From: Beta vulgaris subsp. vulgaris
Lineage: Eukaryota > Streptophyta > Magnoliopsida > Caryophyllales > Amaranthaceae
Direction of reading: 5' to 3'
Assembly (NCBI RefSeq): GCF_026745355.1
Contig: NC_079210.1
Span: 33,176,516 to 33,240,515, forward strand
Length of the DNA: 64,000 bases
Both the position numbers and the translations under genes were made by a program. The first letter of the stretch is position 1; every line of letters begins with the position of its first letter. Positions 10,891-24,649 of this stretch are shown one piece after another. Below the pieces are notes generated by a model. The model did no database searches, was not told the origin of the DNA, and was given only the letters and a program-made list of their open reading frames with translations.

Positions 10891-12454
10891 TGCGTATTGT
10901 TTCTTGTTTTCACTTCGATTGCGGTGTTTGATTTGGCTTGGGGGTATTTTTGAATATTTGGGTGATTTTACACTTGTGGGTAAGTGCTAGGAGGCCCTTG
11001 ATGTTTTTTTTGTTGATTGTTGCTTGTATATTGTGAGTAATGCTTCGTGAATAGGTCAATGCATGCTTGTCAATATGTTGTTAAGACATGGTTTCATTTT
11101 TTTTCTTATTTGTTTGCTTGTTTATTTTTAAGAAAAATAAAAAAAAATCTATATATTTCAAAATCCAAAAACAAATTTCTTTCCTTTTTCATTTCCCGTC
11201 TTATTTTTCTTTGTTTTCTTTTCTTTATATTTCAAGTTTTGATTTTCCTTCTTTTAGTTCAAACAAACAAAAAAAAAATAAAAACAAAGGAAAAATAAAA
11301 AGAAGTGTTAATTTTGAATAAAAATTTGATTTTATTGCCTAAGGAAGATGGTAGTTGATGATATAACATGGATTCTTGCTTTGACTTTGAGTATATGTTC
11401 AGAGGCTCCTTTTGGAAGATTGTGAGAATGGGTTAAGATGTTTCGGGAGGTGATTAATTTTGATTGCATCAGAGTACCAAATGAAACTAATGAATGCTCA
11501 ATTGGATGTCTATTCTTGAATCTTGACTAAGTTATTCATGCTTGGAAGATTTTGACTTCAAATTCACAGGTCCCTTATATCCCTAGATATACTTATCATG
11601 TCTGCAAAAGAAGCTCTACAAGAAACTTAGTTTTACTTCTCTTTGTATGTAATAAGTGGCACAAAAGCCACAAGTACTTTTGTATCTCTTTAGTGAATGA
11701 CTATTTCACCATTGTATACCAAAAATCCCACGATAAAGGAAAAAAAAAAGTCAAAATCAGTCAAAAAGGCGTGAAAATATATATAAAAAAAAGGTGAAGA
11801 AAAAGGAAAAGCAAAAGAAAAAAATTTAATAAAAGAGGTCAATTTCGATACACCTCCCGCACTTAGTTCGTCTTTTCTTACATTTCTAGGGTGGAGTATA
11901 AGGCCAAATTATGTGTCTAGAGGAGGTGGACTTATTGGTTTAAGCCTTTATAACACTTGAAGAGCTCTAAGTCTTTGGATAGCTAGATATTCCCCTAATG
12001 AGCGAGTAAAAAGTCTAAATAGGTGCCCTTTTGCAATCTTGGTTGGCCTCTTCCTCTACCCCTAACCCATGAGTACTTAGAAGATGAATGTCTTGAAAGT
12101 TGCTCTTTGTCTTTGCTTGTGAATCATTTTGTTACTAATTGACTTGGGCATAAATCTTGAAAGTGTTGAATAAATTGTTGATGAAAAGCTAGATTTATGG
12201 GTTTAAAACTCTTTGGAAACCCTCGTGAGATCCCACTCGCCCTCTAGAGAGATCTTGGGGTTTAAAGAGCTTGCTGCATATGCTAAATACAATCGTGATT
12301 CCTACGAAAATGAGTTAGTGTAAATTTTTTATTTCTCCTTCTTTGTCCTTTCTTCTTTTTCCTTGATTTTGTTTTCAAATAATTTTCATTCTCTTACCCT
12401 TATGTTTTGTTCCATTTTGCTTGGGGACAAGCCAAGATCTAGCTTGGGGGAGTT
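10891..12454 (+). mobile_element. Athila-like element, 3' internal non-coding part
   Basis: No intact gene. The segment has the usual features of Athila-type 3' regions: a T-rich then A-rich tract (11090-11310, 11740-11830), then GCTTGGGGACAAGCCAAG and the polypurine tract CTTGGGGGAG at 12443-12452 before an LTR starting TGATGTATGG. It fits as the continuation of the ORF1 relic at 1-1361, interrupted by the Tat element. Pol is absent. Confidence 0.55.
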
Positions 12455-14460
12455 TGATGTATGGTTTATAGGCTTTTTAATAGCTTTAAGTTGGTTTTAT
12501 AGTAGTTTCTGAGATAGTTCAGGCTAGTTTGCTAGCTATTTTCTTTAAGTTATGCATTATTCTTTCCTTGTACGTTTTCTTTTGGTGCTTTGTCTGATTC
12601 CAAGAATTAGGAGCATGCTTGGAGGACATTTGCACAAACCCCGGGTAAGGAATCGAAGAAAAAGGGCACCAAAGAGCTCAAAAGAAGAGAAGAAGTGAAA
12701 ACAGACCTGACCTGAGGGCCCATGTCAATCAAACGGCCCGGGTCAGCCGGGACCTGAGTGCTCGGGTGGATTGACCCGCCTGGGTCACTTACAATAACAC
12801 CTTTCCAATACTGCTGCAAAGTTGACCCGCCCGGGTCGAAACCAACCAGAGCTCTCGGATCAGGTCACCCGTCTAGGTCGCTGGGAATTTTCCGAAAATA
12901 AACTTTTTGTAATTTTTCTTTTCTACAGGGGTTTTGTTGCAATTATACTTATCTTATTTCAACAATATGTAAGACAAGTTTCAGTCATCTTAGGTTAAGC
13001 TAATTTACATTAATTAAGTGAGATTTTCATTTGATCTTCAAAAACCTTTTAAAAACAGCTTTATGGCAACCCATTTTCTAAAATACATTTTTCTTGCCCA
13101 TTTTAATTAATATAGTTAATTAATTACATTAATTAATTTTATTAATTATGCAAGATACAAAATATCGTGTTTTATAAAAAAAATCATTCTTATTCCAAGT
13201 GTTTTCATATATCTTTTACTAGAATCTTTTCTAAAATCTTTTCAATCAATAATCTTTTTATAAACCTAATGGTTTTTGGTTACCTGATACTCCCTAAAGA
13301 CCTAAACCTATATATGCCCTCCACTCCTTTCCTCAGCTTCCTTCGCTTGATACTTGACAAACTCTCCTTCACCTAGCTACTCGATCATAATCCATCGCCA
13401 TCATCCTAAATTAATCTTTGATTTATTATCTAATACATCCCACGGCACAACCCTCACACCACCAAAAACTCCCTCACTCACCTGCTAATATCTCACGCTT
13501 AACACTTCGCATTCATCACCTTGCAACTAAACTTCATCAATCGTCATCATCATACCTAATACCAAAAGCTTAATACCCAAAACCCTGCACCATATTGCTT
13601 ATAGAGGGTCAACTAGGGGTGACAATCAGGTCGAATTGGGTCAGATTCAGGTCGACCTGACTTCTGTTTCAGGTCAATTACCCTTAACCCAAACCCGACG
13701 ACCTGACTTTAGTTTCAGGTCAAAAGCCATAATTATCCGGTCCCGGTCTGCCAAGTTTCGGATTGACCCAAAACTAACCCAATAATGACATGATTTACAT
13801 TATATAACTCCAATAATTATACATTATAAAATTAAAGCATTGCAAATCCTAACTTCAAATGCCAAATAAATCAAAGATCCAAACTTCAAAAGCCACAAAT
13901 TAGCCATCGGCCAAATTAAGAAATGGAATTGGCTCTATACAAGTTTATAATTATGAAATATGTGGCTTAAGTTATATAAGCAGATTAATAATATTTTCGA
14001 GTTCAAAAAGTCAACTTGAACCTAAACCGTCAAGGTTTAAGGTCGGGTTGGATCGACCCATTTTTAATTTCAGGTCGAAAATCTCAACCCAAAACTGAAA
14101 ATTTCAAGTTAAATTTAAATCGAGTTATTAGGTTGGGTCAGGTTTTACCAGTCAGGATCAACGCATCAGCCATAATACAATATTTATTACTAAACATCAG
14201 TACCCTACTTCTAAAAAGCTACTACACTTGCCTAATATTCACACGACATCATCAATTTTCATCATGCATAAACTCTCACGAAACTAAAAAGCAAACCAAT
14301 CTTTGTTTGAGGCAAGACAATAACACTATTTCAAGGCTAATTCATATTTGATTCAAGATCCGTACAAATTAATGACTCAAATAGAGGTATTATTTTTGAG
14401 GATCAACTAAATTAACTTCTTTTTTTGCTTTCTTTAATTATTTATTATTTTCTTGAAGTT
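12455..14460 (+). repeat. Athila-like LTR, right end uncertain
   Basis: Begins TGATGTATGG directly after the polypurine tract. It contains a TATATAT box at 13309-13315 followed by a CT-rich leader. A cluster of GC-rich words based on GACCCGCCCGGGTC lies at 12715-12880. A hAT-like element is inserted at 13614-14154. I cannot fix the LTR's 3' end; 14460 is the last base before the next element. Confidence 0.5.
13614..14154. mobile_element. hAT-like non-autonomous element with GGTCAGGTC-type word repeats
   Basis: Left end TAGGGGTGACAATC; right end degraded. Flanked by GGGTCAAC (13606-13613) and GGATCAAC (14155-14162), an 8-bp target duplication with one mismatch, the length hAT transposases make. 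Both ends are packed with words such as AGGTCGACCTGAC, GGGTCAGGTT and GGTCGGGTTGG. No transposase. Confidence 0.6.
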
Positions 14461-14465
14461 ACAAA

Positions 14466-15045
14466 CTTTTATTTATTGTTTTTGAAAGAGGAATTTCATT
14501 AATTGAAGGCAAAACGACATCTACAATAGATATTAAAGAAAAACAAGATACAATTGAACAATGTTAAATCAAATTCGCCTTGGAAGAAACTACACTGAAC
14601 CATAGCCCCTTATATTTGCTGAATCAAGCAGCTATTAATGAGGAAATTTATCATTCTGATATAATTTTGTAGCATTTTTTATCGAGCTATGTTAACAACA
14701 TCCGAGATTCCAATATCTTCATGTTGAGTCTCAAACTTCAACCAAATGAGAACAATTTCTCATATCTAAAAATAAAAAACCCTACTCACAACTCCCACAG
14801 GGGAGAAGGAGATCTCCACAACAGAGACTAAAAACCCCATAATAGGATTTGAAGAAATCTCATGAAGAGATACTAATTTATGCAACAAAACAAGAAAAAG
14901 AACTAAAAACTGAAAATAAAAGGGGAAAAGGGGCTTACCATGGATGAAATCATCCATGGCAGCCCCTAAACTGTTGTTGTAGGGGTAGAGGAGACTAGGG
15001 TTTTAAAAAGAAAAGATAGAGCAGCGGGCGGCTATGTTTTGTTTT
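14466..15045 (-). mobile_element. Hairpin retroposon, copy 1 (reverse orientation)
   Basis: On the minus strand it has a pyrimidine-rich start with AAACCCTAGTCTCC, then a foldback at 14966-14930 (GGGGCTGCCATGGATGA with TCATCCATGGTAAGCCCC). A body closely matching 51121-51685 follows, then a 3' end GTAGATGTCGTTTTGCC...AATGAAATTCCTCTTT and an A-rich tail near 14470. No ORF of note and no Pol III boxes. The exact 5' end and target duplication are unclear here, but copies at 49523 and 51121 have them. Confidence 0.65.
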
Positions 15046-15129
15046 GGTTTTCATTTCATGATATAGATTGTTGACATATTTCTGCGATTGTAAATAGTTG
15101 TACATATTATACTAACTATCTACTCATAT

Positions 15130-15512
15130 CATTTTTATTTCTTTTTCATGGGTATTATTTTGTTCTTCGAATTTTACCTTGTATATTATTGTTAATCAAG
15201 ATTTAAGTAAATGCTCTAATACTTAATCAGATAATATGGACAACCTGCTAAAACCCCAATAATTTTGATTGCTTAATAATTTCTCAATTAAAAATGTTGT
15301 CTTTCTGTGTATTTAATGAACCAACCTAAACTAAAAATTTTAGGATGCTTAAAAATATTATTTGGTTGTTTTTTTGCATAAAATTTGCTACAAATCGATA
15401 TTTAGTAGATGCCAACAATGGGCTAACGTGGTTCATGGCCATGTTCGTACTCTTACCCCCGAACTTAATTTTTGGTTCATGACATTGAAGTTATGACGGA
15501 AAAATTTACATC
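15130..15512 (+). repeat. Fragment of Tat LTR (3' half)
   Basis: Matches 2390-2700 of the 5' LTR, including ATCGATATTTAGTAGA and the TTTGGTTCAT block. It breaks off exactly where the ACC/AAC microsatellite begins. Confidence 0.75.
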
Positions 15513-15670
15513 AGATACACCAACACCACCACAAACACCACCACCAACAATAACAACAACACCACCACCACCAACAACAACACCACCACCACCAACAACA
15601 ATAACAACTATCATCACCACCAACAACAATACCAGCACCAACATTAATAACACCACCACCGCCACCACCG

Positions 15671-15701
<31 letters not shown>

Positions 15702-16156
15702 CAATAACACCAACACCACCAACAACAACAACAGCACCACCACCAACAACAACAATAACACCACCACCACCATCACCACCACCATCACCAACAACAACAA
15801 CAACAACACCAACAACAACACCACCAAACAGCACCAATAACAACAACACCAACAACACTACCACCAAAAACAACAACAACACCATCACCACTACCACCAT
15901 CACCAAAAACAACAACAACAACAACGACAACAACAACGACAGCGACGATAACAATGATAATGACAACAACAATGACACTAACAACAACACCACCAACAAC
16001 ACCACCAACAACACCACCAATGACACCATCACCACCAACAACAACACCAACGACAACACCGATACCACCACCACCACCAAAAACAACAACAACGACAATA
16101 ACGACCACAACAACGACAACACCACCAACAACAACATCAACAACATCAACAACACC

Positions 16157-16202
<46 letters not shown>

Positions 16203-16286
16203 CCAACACCAACAACACCAATACTAACAACACCAACAACAACACTGACACCACCACTACCACCACCACCAACAACAACAACATTC
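15513..16286. repeat. ACC/AAC trinucleotide microsatellite, about 770 bp
   Basis: Almost pure mixture of ACC, AAC and ATC/ACG triplets. All six frames are open over hundreds of bases (Thr/Asn-rich on plus, Val/Leu/Gly-rich on minus). I treat these frames as artefacts: the copy has no start context, splice signals or conserved sequence. Confidence 0.95.
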
Positions 16287-16373
16287 AAACAGAATCCTAA
16301 ATTTGTCAATTTCAAAAAAAAAAATTGAGATTTAACTAAATTTTGTTGCTTTACCTCAATTAATATCAAATTA

Positions 16374-16722
16374 CTCCATCCGTCCCACAATACTCTTTAC
16401 ACTTTTCTTTTTTATCTGTCCCGTAATACTCTTTTACACTTTTATTTTGTGATATGATCCACTATTATTTTAATCATTCACCTTATAATTATTGGCTCAC
16501 ACTCTCTATCCTCCAAATAAAATAATACCACTCTTATTACCTACCAACTCTAACCATGGCCCACATTCTCTCTCCTTAAAATAAAATAATCCTATTTTTA
16601 CTAACGACTAACTCTTATCACATCTACTTTTCAATGAAATAACAATTGATAACCAAATAACAACTTATCATCTAAAACTACATGCCTTGATAAGTGTCAA
16701 GAGTATTTTGGGACAGAGGGAG
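16374..16722. mobile_element. Stowaway-like (Tc1/mariner) MITE
   Basis: Terminal inverted repeats CTCCATCCGTCCCACAATAC and its match ending GTATTTTGGGACAGAGGGAG, flanked by TA on both sides (16372-16373, 16723-16724). 349 bp, no ORF. The CTCC(C)TCCGTCCC end is the standard plant Stowaway signature. Confidence 0.9.
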
Positions 16723-16727
16723 TAATC

Positions 16728-17085
16728 AAGATAACTACTTTTAAGCAACAATTGTCCTCAACAAAATTCAACCCACAAAAAAGATCACATCTTTAAACAT
16801 AAATTTAAACGTTTAGGGTTTGATGTTATCACCACAAAAGTTTTAGAAGATAATGATGTGACCTTGTCCTTTTGCAAGCGAATTGCACACGCTAGTACCC
16901 GCACACAAGATAACTACTTTTAAGCAACAATTGTCCTCAACAAAATTCAACCCACAAAAAAGATCACATCTTTAAACATAAATTTAAACATTTAGGGTTT
17001 GATGTTATCACCACAAAAGTTTTAGAAGATAATGATGTGACCTTGTCCTTTTGCAAGCGAATTGCACACGCTAGTACCCGCCTAC
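16728..17085. repeat. 179-bp tandem duplication
   Basis: 16728-16906 and 16907-17085 are direct copies with almost no differences (one is AAACGTTT versus AAACATTT). No coding content recognised. The very low divergence points to a recent event, immediately next to the Stowaway end. Confidence 0.95.
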
Positions 17086-17943
17086 TCTTGCAACGTCAAT
17101 GTCAAAGTTGTTGGGGTTAAATAATGGCGGCGAGAGAGAGAGATAGAGCAATTGTGAAGAGGCGGGTGAAAGTTTTCATTTTTTGGATAAAAGTTGATGA
17201 GTTAATACATTTTAGAAGGGAAAATTGGTAAAAATGTCAATAGGGAAATTTTGGATGGGAACATTCGGTTGCTTGTCAAAACGACCCATTGGGGAATTTT
17301 TTTTTAAAGAACTTTTTTATATTACATAATAAATGGAAAGTTTGTATTATTACGAGGAAATTCCCCCGAAGTTTGTGTTATTGTAGTTAGATAATCCGAA
17401 AATAAAGAGAAAAGCTTTTAATGAAAAAAGACAACAAGATTTTTTCTAAGATCCTATATTTTCTTTCGGATCAAGTTAGAATAACTGAATCCTAAAAACA
17501 ATATTTCCTTTCCCATTACTTTGCTGCCTTGGATATCAAGCTCAAAGTAACCCATGAAGCGTGTGATTCCTAAATTATAGGAACTAAATGTTCGTTTAGT
17601 TAGTGACGCTAATTGTTGAGTGTGTGAAGTACTTGAACATTATGTATAGAGGACGATTATTTTATTTTATGTATGGCTAACCACAAGAAAATGTAATATT
17701 TTCTTAGTATTTTCCTCAAGTTAGTCAAGTGAGTTCAGAGTTTCTAAATTGTATAAATTCTCCTAAATATTATAACATTAACTTTTATTGAGTTGTCATT
17801 GGGATTTAGGGGATCAGAGTTAATTTCGTCCTTAGGCTTATAGTTAAGTTTTGCTAATAGAGTATAATGAGGAACTATGAATCTATGATAAAAGGGGATC
17901 ATAGTATGGGAACTCAAGTTCGAGCAGAACTTTGAAAGAGTTA
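17086..17943. other. Unassigned intergenic DNA
   Basis: AT-rich with a short GA-rich patch around 17125-17150. I see no gene, RNA or element end in it. Confidence 0.5.
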
Positions 17944-18024
17944 TGCTCTGTTCTTTTGGACTTATGTTCAGTTCATTTTTGTTCAGTTGGGTTAAGTTAA
18001 ATTTAGTATTATTTAATATTTTAA

Positions 18025-18652
<628 letters not shown>

Positions 18653-21139
18653 TTAGCTTTATACGCACGCTATGCGTGCGAAGTCGTATATGAACTTAAA
18701 TTATTTGATACTTACATCAAGCTCTTTTAATAAAAGTTCTATGTTCTATCTACATGCGTTCGAAATCATTATTGGAATTAAATCAGTTGCGTAATTATAA
18801 CTATTATTATAGAAAAATTATTTGCAACATTTACCTAAGAAAAAAATATTCACAGTAAATGAAATCTGTGTTTCAACTATGCAATTTGCCTTTATAATGC
18901 TAACAGTATAGGGATTTCACTTCTTGTATTTGAACTCGATTCAGAAAATTTAACTTATCGTAATAACAAATTAAATGATGAATATAAGTCATAGTTTACT
19001 CTATTGTAAGCTTATTGTATAGGTTGTTATGGGGTTTATTCTTATGTCACAATCTTTATGTCATGTAATATATAGATTCATTGTGATAATAACATTAGGA
19101 AATAACTTGATGTGTCATTAAACTAATGTAATGTCTCTAGCATACATGAAAAATTTATACATTTGAAACTGAATGATAAATATATACAACTCAAATTCAA
19201 ATATGAAGCTAAAAAAAATGAATAATTATATCTCGTAAAGTAAAATATGATATCATCTCTATTCTATTAAGCAAGTCTCAATAATACAACAATATGATAC
19301 TGAAGTACAATGATGAAGTAAAATATGAGATCATATCTTCTCTGTAATATAAAGCAAACGTCTCAATAATACAATGGTATAACACCAAAGTAGAATAAAT
19401 AAATATATGATATAGTATCATTCAACAAAAGAGCAATACATTATAAAAAAAGGCTTATATAATCATTTATTTATTTGGGCGTAATATAAGTATTGGACAA
19501 ATTATAAACCTTACATATAAGTCTTACTTGTGATATCCTCATACATAGTTCTCTTATATTATATGTTCAACTACATCATTATATAGTAATACTCTACTCT
19601 AAAAATAAAATCACAATATAACTTTCTTATTTTATACTTCGTAGAAAATAAAATGATCACAACATAACTCTCTTATATTACCGTGGGGTGAGATATTATT
19701 AGCCATTAAGTATTTGTTTCAAAGAAATAGAGTACTCACAGCTATTCAAACTATCTCTCTCTATTTTCATCTATATATGGGAAGGGGATAAGTGAGAACC
19801 CACAACCCACCCATAAACGCACGACCCCCCACCCCAACCCCTGCCGTCTTCTTCACCATCAATCTGCGCAACCATCATAATCGCTCGACACACAGATGTA
19901 AATGAGAATAATTGGAGATAGAGGAAGAATTTTCGGTCAATTAAAGCTCTCAGAGGATTGAAGGCGGAGGAAGAAAATTCTTGAGGTCATTGTAGCAAAT
20001 TGTGCATGCTATAAAACTGAATCTTCTATTTATTGGAGATTTTCATTATTTTGGAATTCTTATGCCTGAAAAGATTTTTTTTGTTGAAAACATTACTATA
20101 TGTTCACAATTCTTATATGTTGAAAAGGTTAGTTTTTTTTTTCCGAATTATTCTTCATTTCATAATTAAAGATCTGATTTTTTGAATCTTTATGCATTGA
20201 GAAGGTTGATTTAGAATTCTTAATGTTATTTCTTTTTGAAAAAAAATGGGTTTGTGTCCAATTTATGGGGTATTCTTCAAGAAGATATCATTCGATTAGA
20301 AATAAATTGTAAGAAATAAATTTTGAATCGGAGGAGGTTTAATTTTAAGAAATGAATTTTGAAACACATGAAGCCAATGAGAAGTTACAAAAATCTTATC
20401 ACATGCAATTGCATATAACCTAACCTTGTTTGTTGTATTATTCTTCTTTGTTAGTTTGCTTGATGTCTTCTCAACATCAAATAAATGGTGCTTGCCTTAG
20501 CCTTGTTTGCCCTGCTATTTGCCTAAGGAATTATGCGTGATTATAACGAGTGATTGACCTGAATAAAAGTCGCACAAAAACTGCTATCAATTCATATGAT
20601 CTGTGTGTTGTGAACTATTATTGTGAGAGAATTAAGAAATACCTTGTAATACAATGATGTGTAGTCTTTGATTTCTTGCGTCCTTTGGCTTGTGAACAAT
20701 ACCCAGCATACATTTCACACCCAATAAATGACTAATGTTCTTAGTATGTCTTGATCAAATCATTTTGTTATGCTATTTAATTACCTATTAATGATCTCTA
20801 TTCTATACTTTGTGATGCAACATTTTGGTGTATTTTTCAGACTATTGGAGGGGAGATGGTGGGAAGATTGAAAGGGAAAGGAGAAGATATGGAGAAGTAG
20901 GGAAACTGTTGTTGTGCAGTTAGTGTGTAACCATGTAATTAGAAGTTGTTTTCCCATGTTGGTGTATGTGTGCTTGTTTTTTATTTTTTAATTTTTGAAT
21001 AAATTAGTTAGGTCATATGCCTGTTTTTCAGTTTTTTTTTGTTTCTTAGAGGATTTGTTGTAATTTGCATAAAGTAGTGAGGGTAAAACGGGATTCTAAT
21101 ATTTTGGTGTCCCCCCTCTCTTCCCATATAGAATAGAGA
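18653..21139 (-). mobile_element. Non-autonomous Helitron, 2.5 kb
   Basis: On the minus strand it begins TCTCTATTCTATATGGGAAG (5' TC at 21139) and ends with the perfect foldback CGCACGC-ATA-GCGTGCG (18680-18664), seven bases and then CTAA (18656-18653). Host bases are A before and T after, both in TTA repeats, with no target duplication. This is the full plant Helitron terminal signature. I recognise no Rep/helicase and no captured gene; the interior is AT-rich. Confidence 0.85.
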
Positions 21140-21142
21140 TTA

Positions 21143-21221
<79 letters not shown>

Positions 21222-21644
21222 GACCAATAACAACAATTCAATAAAAATAATGTACAATTATGTAAAAATAATAATTAATTATTATTAGTATTGAGATTAT
21301 TATGTTAATACCTATTTATTATTATCAATTATTATTATTTTAGAAAATTAAATGTACAATTCAGTTGAGTTCAGTTCAGTCTAGTTAGTTCAGTTCAATT
21401 CATTTTAGTTCAGTTTAATTTCTATCAGTCCAAAAGAACTAAGCCTTAGAATGTAAAACAGACATTGTATTAAAAGAAGAGTGAGATTTTTGCTTCTTGA
21501 GAAGAAGGTTCCTTGGTTAAAATCCCAAGTGTTCCTATTGCTTTCTTGATTAGTTTTTCAATTCAAAGTTTTCTCATCACATAATACAAACTACAATTTA
21601 CCCCCCTTCTTGTAGTGTTACTCTAAGATTTACTCTCTTCTACA

Positions 21645-22130
21645 TGTTGCAGGTGCAGTTGCTTGATGTTCCATAACTACATGTGGGAACTCCTTCAAGA
21701 TTGCATATTTCATCCCAATACTTCTTCATTTGCAGTAGTAAATTATAATAAATAAGTCATTATGTTTAAGAGCTCCAAGCTCCTTCTTCAACCGATACAA
21801 CTGTGGAACCTTACTCTCTTCATACCTCTCTACCAATTCTTCGCATAGTTGTCTTGCAAATTCCATCAGGCTCAATGCTCTTGCTATTTGCTCATTTGAT
21901 GAATAAAATAACCAAATTCTTAGCATGCAGTCATTATTTCTCATCCGTCTGCTCAAATCTTTTGTTCCTTGTTTTGATTTGCAACCTTTTCTTTCAAGTA
22001 ACCTTGCTTATTCTTGGCTCCTAAGACTAGTTTCACATTTCTACTCCAGCTTAAAAGGCTATTTCCATCAAATATGATAGAAGTGATAGCAACTTTTGGA
22101 ATATTAGCATGAGATGGAAAAAGAAATTAT
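21645..22130 (-). pseudogene. Ty1-copia gag relic
   Basis: Minus-strand blocks in order are: IFDGNSLLSWSRNVKLVLGAKNK (about 22060-21995, the usual gag start where the ligand pocket region reads W..), then after a stop and frame change IARALSLMEFARQL and VPQLYRLKKEL, then WDEICNLEGVPTC near 21735-21690. These are typical of copia gag (UBN2/DUF4219 type). It is frameshifted and isolated; no LTRs or pol are visible around it. Confidence 0.75.
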
Positions 22131-24649
22131 TATTGGTAGGCATTTTGTTTTAGAGCTTCATGTTTCTCTCCAATTTTTTAGGAAATATGAAATCTTACTT
22201 TTAAACAAATGTAACTGTTCAAAGTAATTTTGTGAATGTAATACCAAGATGTGTTATCCTTCTTGCTTTGATACCGTGAAGGAATATCAATTTCTCATGA
22301 TAAAAGTATTAACTTCGATGAAGAAAGGATAATTTTCATGCAAGGTCATGTCAATACGCTCTTTGCGGCTTTTTATTTCATTTATGTTTATCACGGTTGT
22401 ACACTCCCTCTTAGATGGGAATAACTGAGGTTATTGTTATATATACATGCGCTGTTTTTATCAAATTACGACACATACTAACAGATAAAATAAGAGGATA
22501 ACTAATGCGGATTGTGTAAAGTAGTATACAAAATGTGCTAGAGTATTTTTTTTTTGAAAGAGAAATTTCATGTGCTAGAGTATATAATTGTTCTGAATAT
22601 GATCACATAGGATCATTTGATCATTATTCTTTAGTGGGATTTCGTCGGCCGAAAAATGGGGAAGGGAGTAATAGTGTTTGCAATTATTGTCAGGTTTTTG
22701 GTGGTAGAATTAGTGAATTTACTAAGCTATTTATAGTAGTCTTTAGGAAGGAAAACACTATTGACTTCATGAGAGTTTGAGGTTGAAGATGCTTGGGAGC
22801 ACGGGGTACAGTTCTTGAATTGCTTGCAAAACAAGTGATGAATTAGGTGGAAATGGTGATTTTCCTATTTTCTTTTTATGCACAACTAAATTAGCTTAAT
22901 TTAACTTATTAGAAACTTGGTTTTATTTTATTTTATAAAAAAATTAAAAGAAAATGACTTATTTATACAATAACCATCCAAAGAATTTTGAATAATTTAT
23001 AAAGCTTATTATTAATGTTAATCAAGTTTAGAATTTTAAGATATTACATGAAATCATATATATTAACACTTATTTAACCATAATGCATCATTAGTGTCAC
23101 AATTTGGAGATAAGCTAAGTTCAAGCCTATCATGATATTAAATTTTTCAGTGCTAATCAAATGTAAAACACTAAAATACAGGGCTCCAAGCAAGGAAAAA
23201 AAAACGGTTTGAAAATACATAATACATATTGCCAAATGTAAAGAGAGCTAAAACACACCCTACTTGCGCTTGCGCAAGCTTTATTATGGTGCATTGCTTC
23301 GTAATATACTTTTTTTTGTGCTTTAGTGTACATAAATGACCTTATATTCATGCGCTAACTTTAGAATATATTAGAGATAAACACCAGATATTGTTTATTT
23401 TAATGAATGTTGTCTTTAACATGGAAAATTTCACATAATAAATATAATAAACTAGAACATAGAGGTAACTTTAGATCAAACAAAGGATATATTGAACCAT
23501 ATTTTTACATAAATTGAGTTGTATCAAAATTGGAATGTTGATACACGCTCGTTGCTTGCACCATAAGGAACATTCGCACGACGCAGGAACATAAGAATAC
23601 AATTTGGGCTCACATGAATATAAGAACAACACAAAGATGAATATATGGTTCAATAAAATGAACATCAAGTAATAAAAACAAGCGTCTCTAATTTTTAATA
23701 AGGGGACCTAACTCTAAAATGTTGTTTTACATAAGACTCAATGTTAAAAAAATAAGAGCAAATGTGCATTTATAATTTAACATTATAATAATCATTATAT
23801 GTTCTTGTGCCTAAAACACAATATTCAAAAACTAAGACCAAATGCGCGCACATTTTCATGAACTTGATGTTCTTTTATTTTCTCCCACTTTGCTAATATT
23901 TAATAAACATAGTCACCAGATTCAATGTTATTTTAACTTCTTCAAAATGTTCATTTTCAAACAACTTTATGTTCTTATTTACATAAATAACTAAAATAAA
24001 CAACTTAACATGGCTATAATCATAAATGTAACATATGTTCATTTGGTGTAATACACAATGTTCAAAATTAAGATAAAATATACATTTACAATGTTAACAC
24101 TATAATAATTAATGTTGCATTATATGTTCGTTAACCTAGACACAATTATCAAAAACTAAAGCAGATATACTTTTTTATAAATTCAACGTTCTTTTTTCAC
24201 TGATGTGCGCGTTCCATTTGTATTGTCCCGTGTTTTGATTCGTTTGAAGAATCCTCTCATAGCAAGCACGTGCAAGATCTAATTTGCTCACCAATATGTT
24301 AAAATAATTATTTAGTCTATATCAATTTCCAAGCCCATTATACAAAAATCATTCTTATTGCGGAATCATTTTTGCAAAGGCATCAATGGGTCCTTTTTTT
24401 TTTTTGCCTAAAATCTGATCATGAAAAGTGACAATATTTGGGTCATTAATGGTGTGAAACTATAATGGAAGATGACTTGGTTAATCCACAATATTATCCC
24501 TAACGAATCCCTTTCACGACTGTTATTGGAAAGCAAATCAAGAAGCATATTTCATGACTAACTAGGACTATAACTACCCTTCCATCTACTTTGTATAAGG
24601 ATTAAGTCTTTTCTATCATCCTAAGGTAAGTAGCTAGCTTGATCTTTTA
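22131..24649. other. Intergenic AT-rich DNA with no gene
   Basis: No gene or RNA recognised. The only structured items are the 23-nt insertion at 22547-22569 and repeated ATGTTCTT/AACATT-rich sequence at 23400-24200 that I could not assign to a family. Confidence 0.5.
22547..22569 (-). mobile_element. 23-nt retroposon scar (3' tail only)
   Basis: Between two perfect 14-bp copies of ATGTGCTAGAGTAT (22533-22546 and 22570-22583) lie T9 plus GAAAGAGAAATTTC. Read on minus it is GAAATTTCTCTTTC plus A9, the 3' end of the hairpin retroposon family. It looks like an extremely 5'-truncated insertion made by target-primed reverse transcription. Confidence 0.8.

Noticed and set aside
15472..16390. Long overlapping open frames (Thr/Asn-rich, Val/Leu-rich, up to 257 aa)
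   Set aside because: All come from the ACC/AAC microsatellite; every frame is open, there is no gene context.
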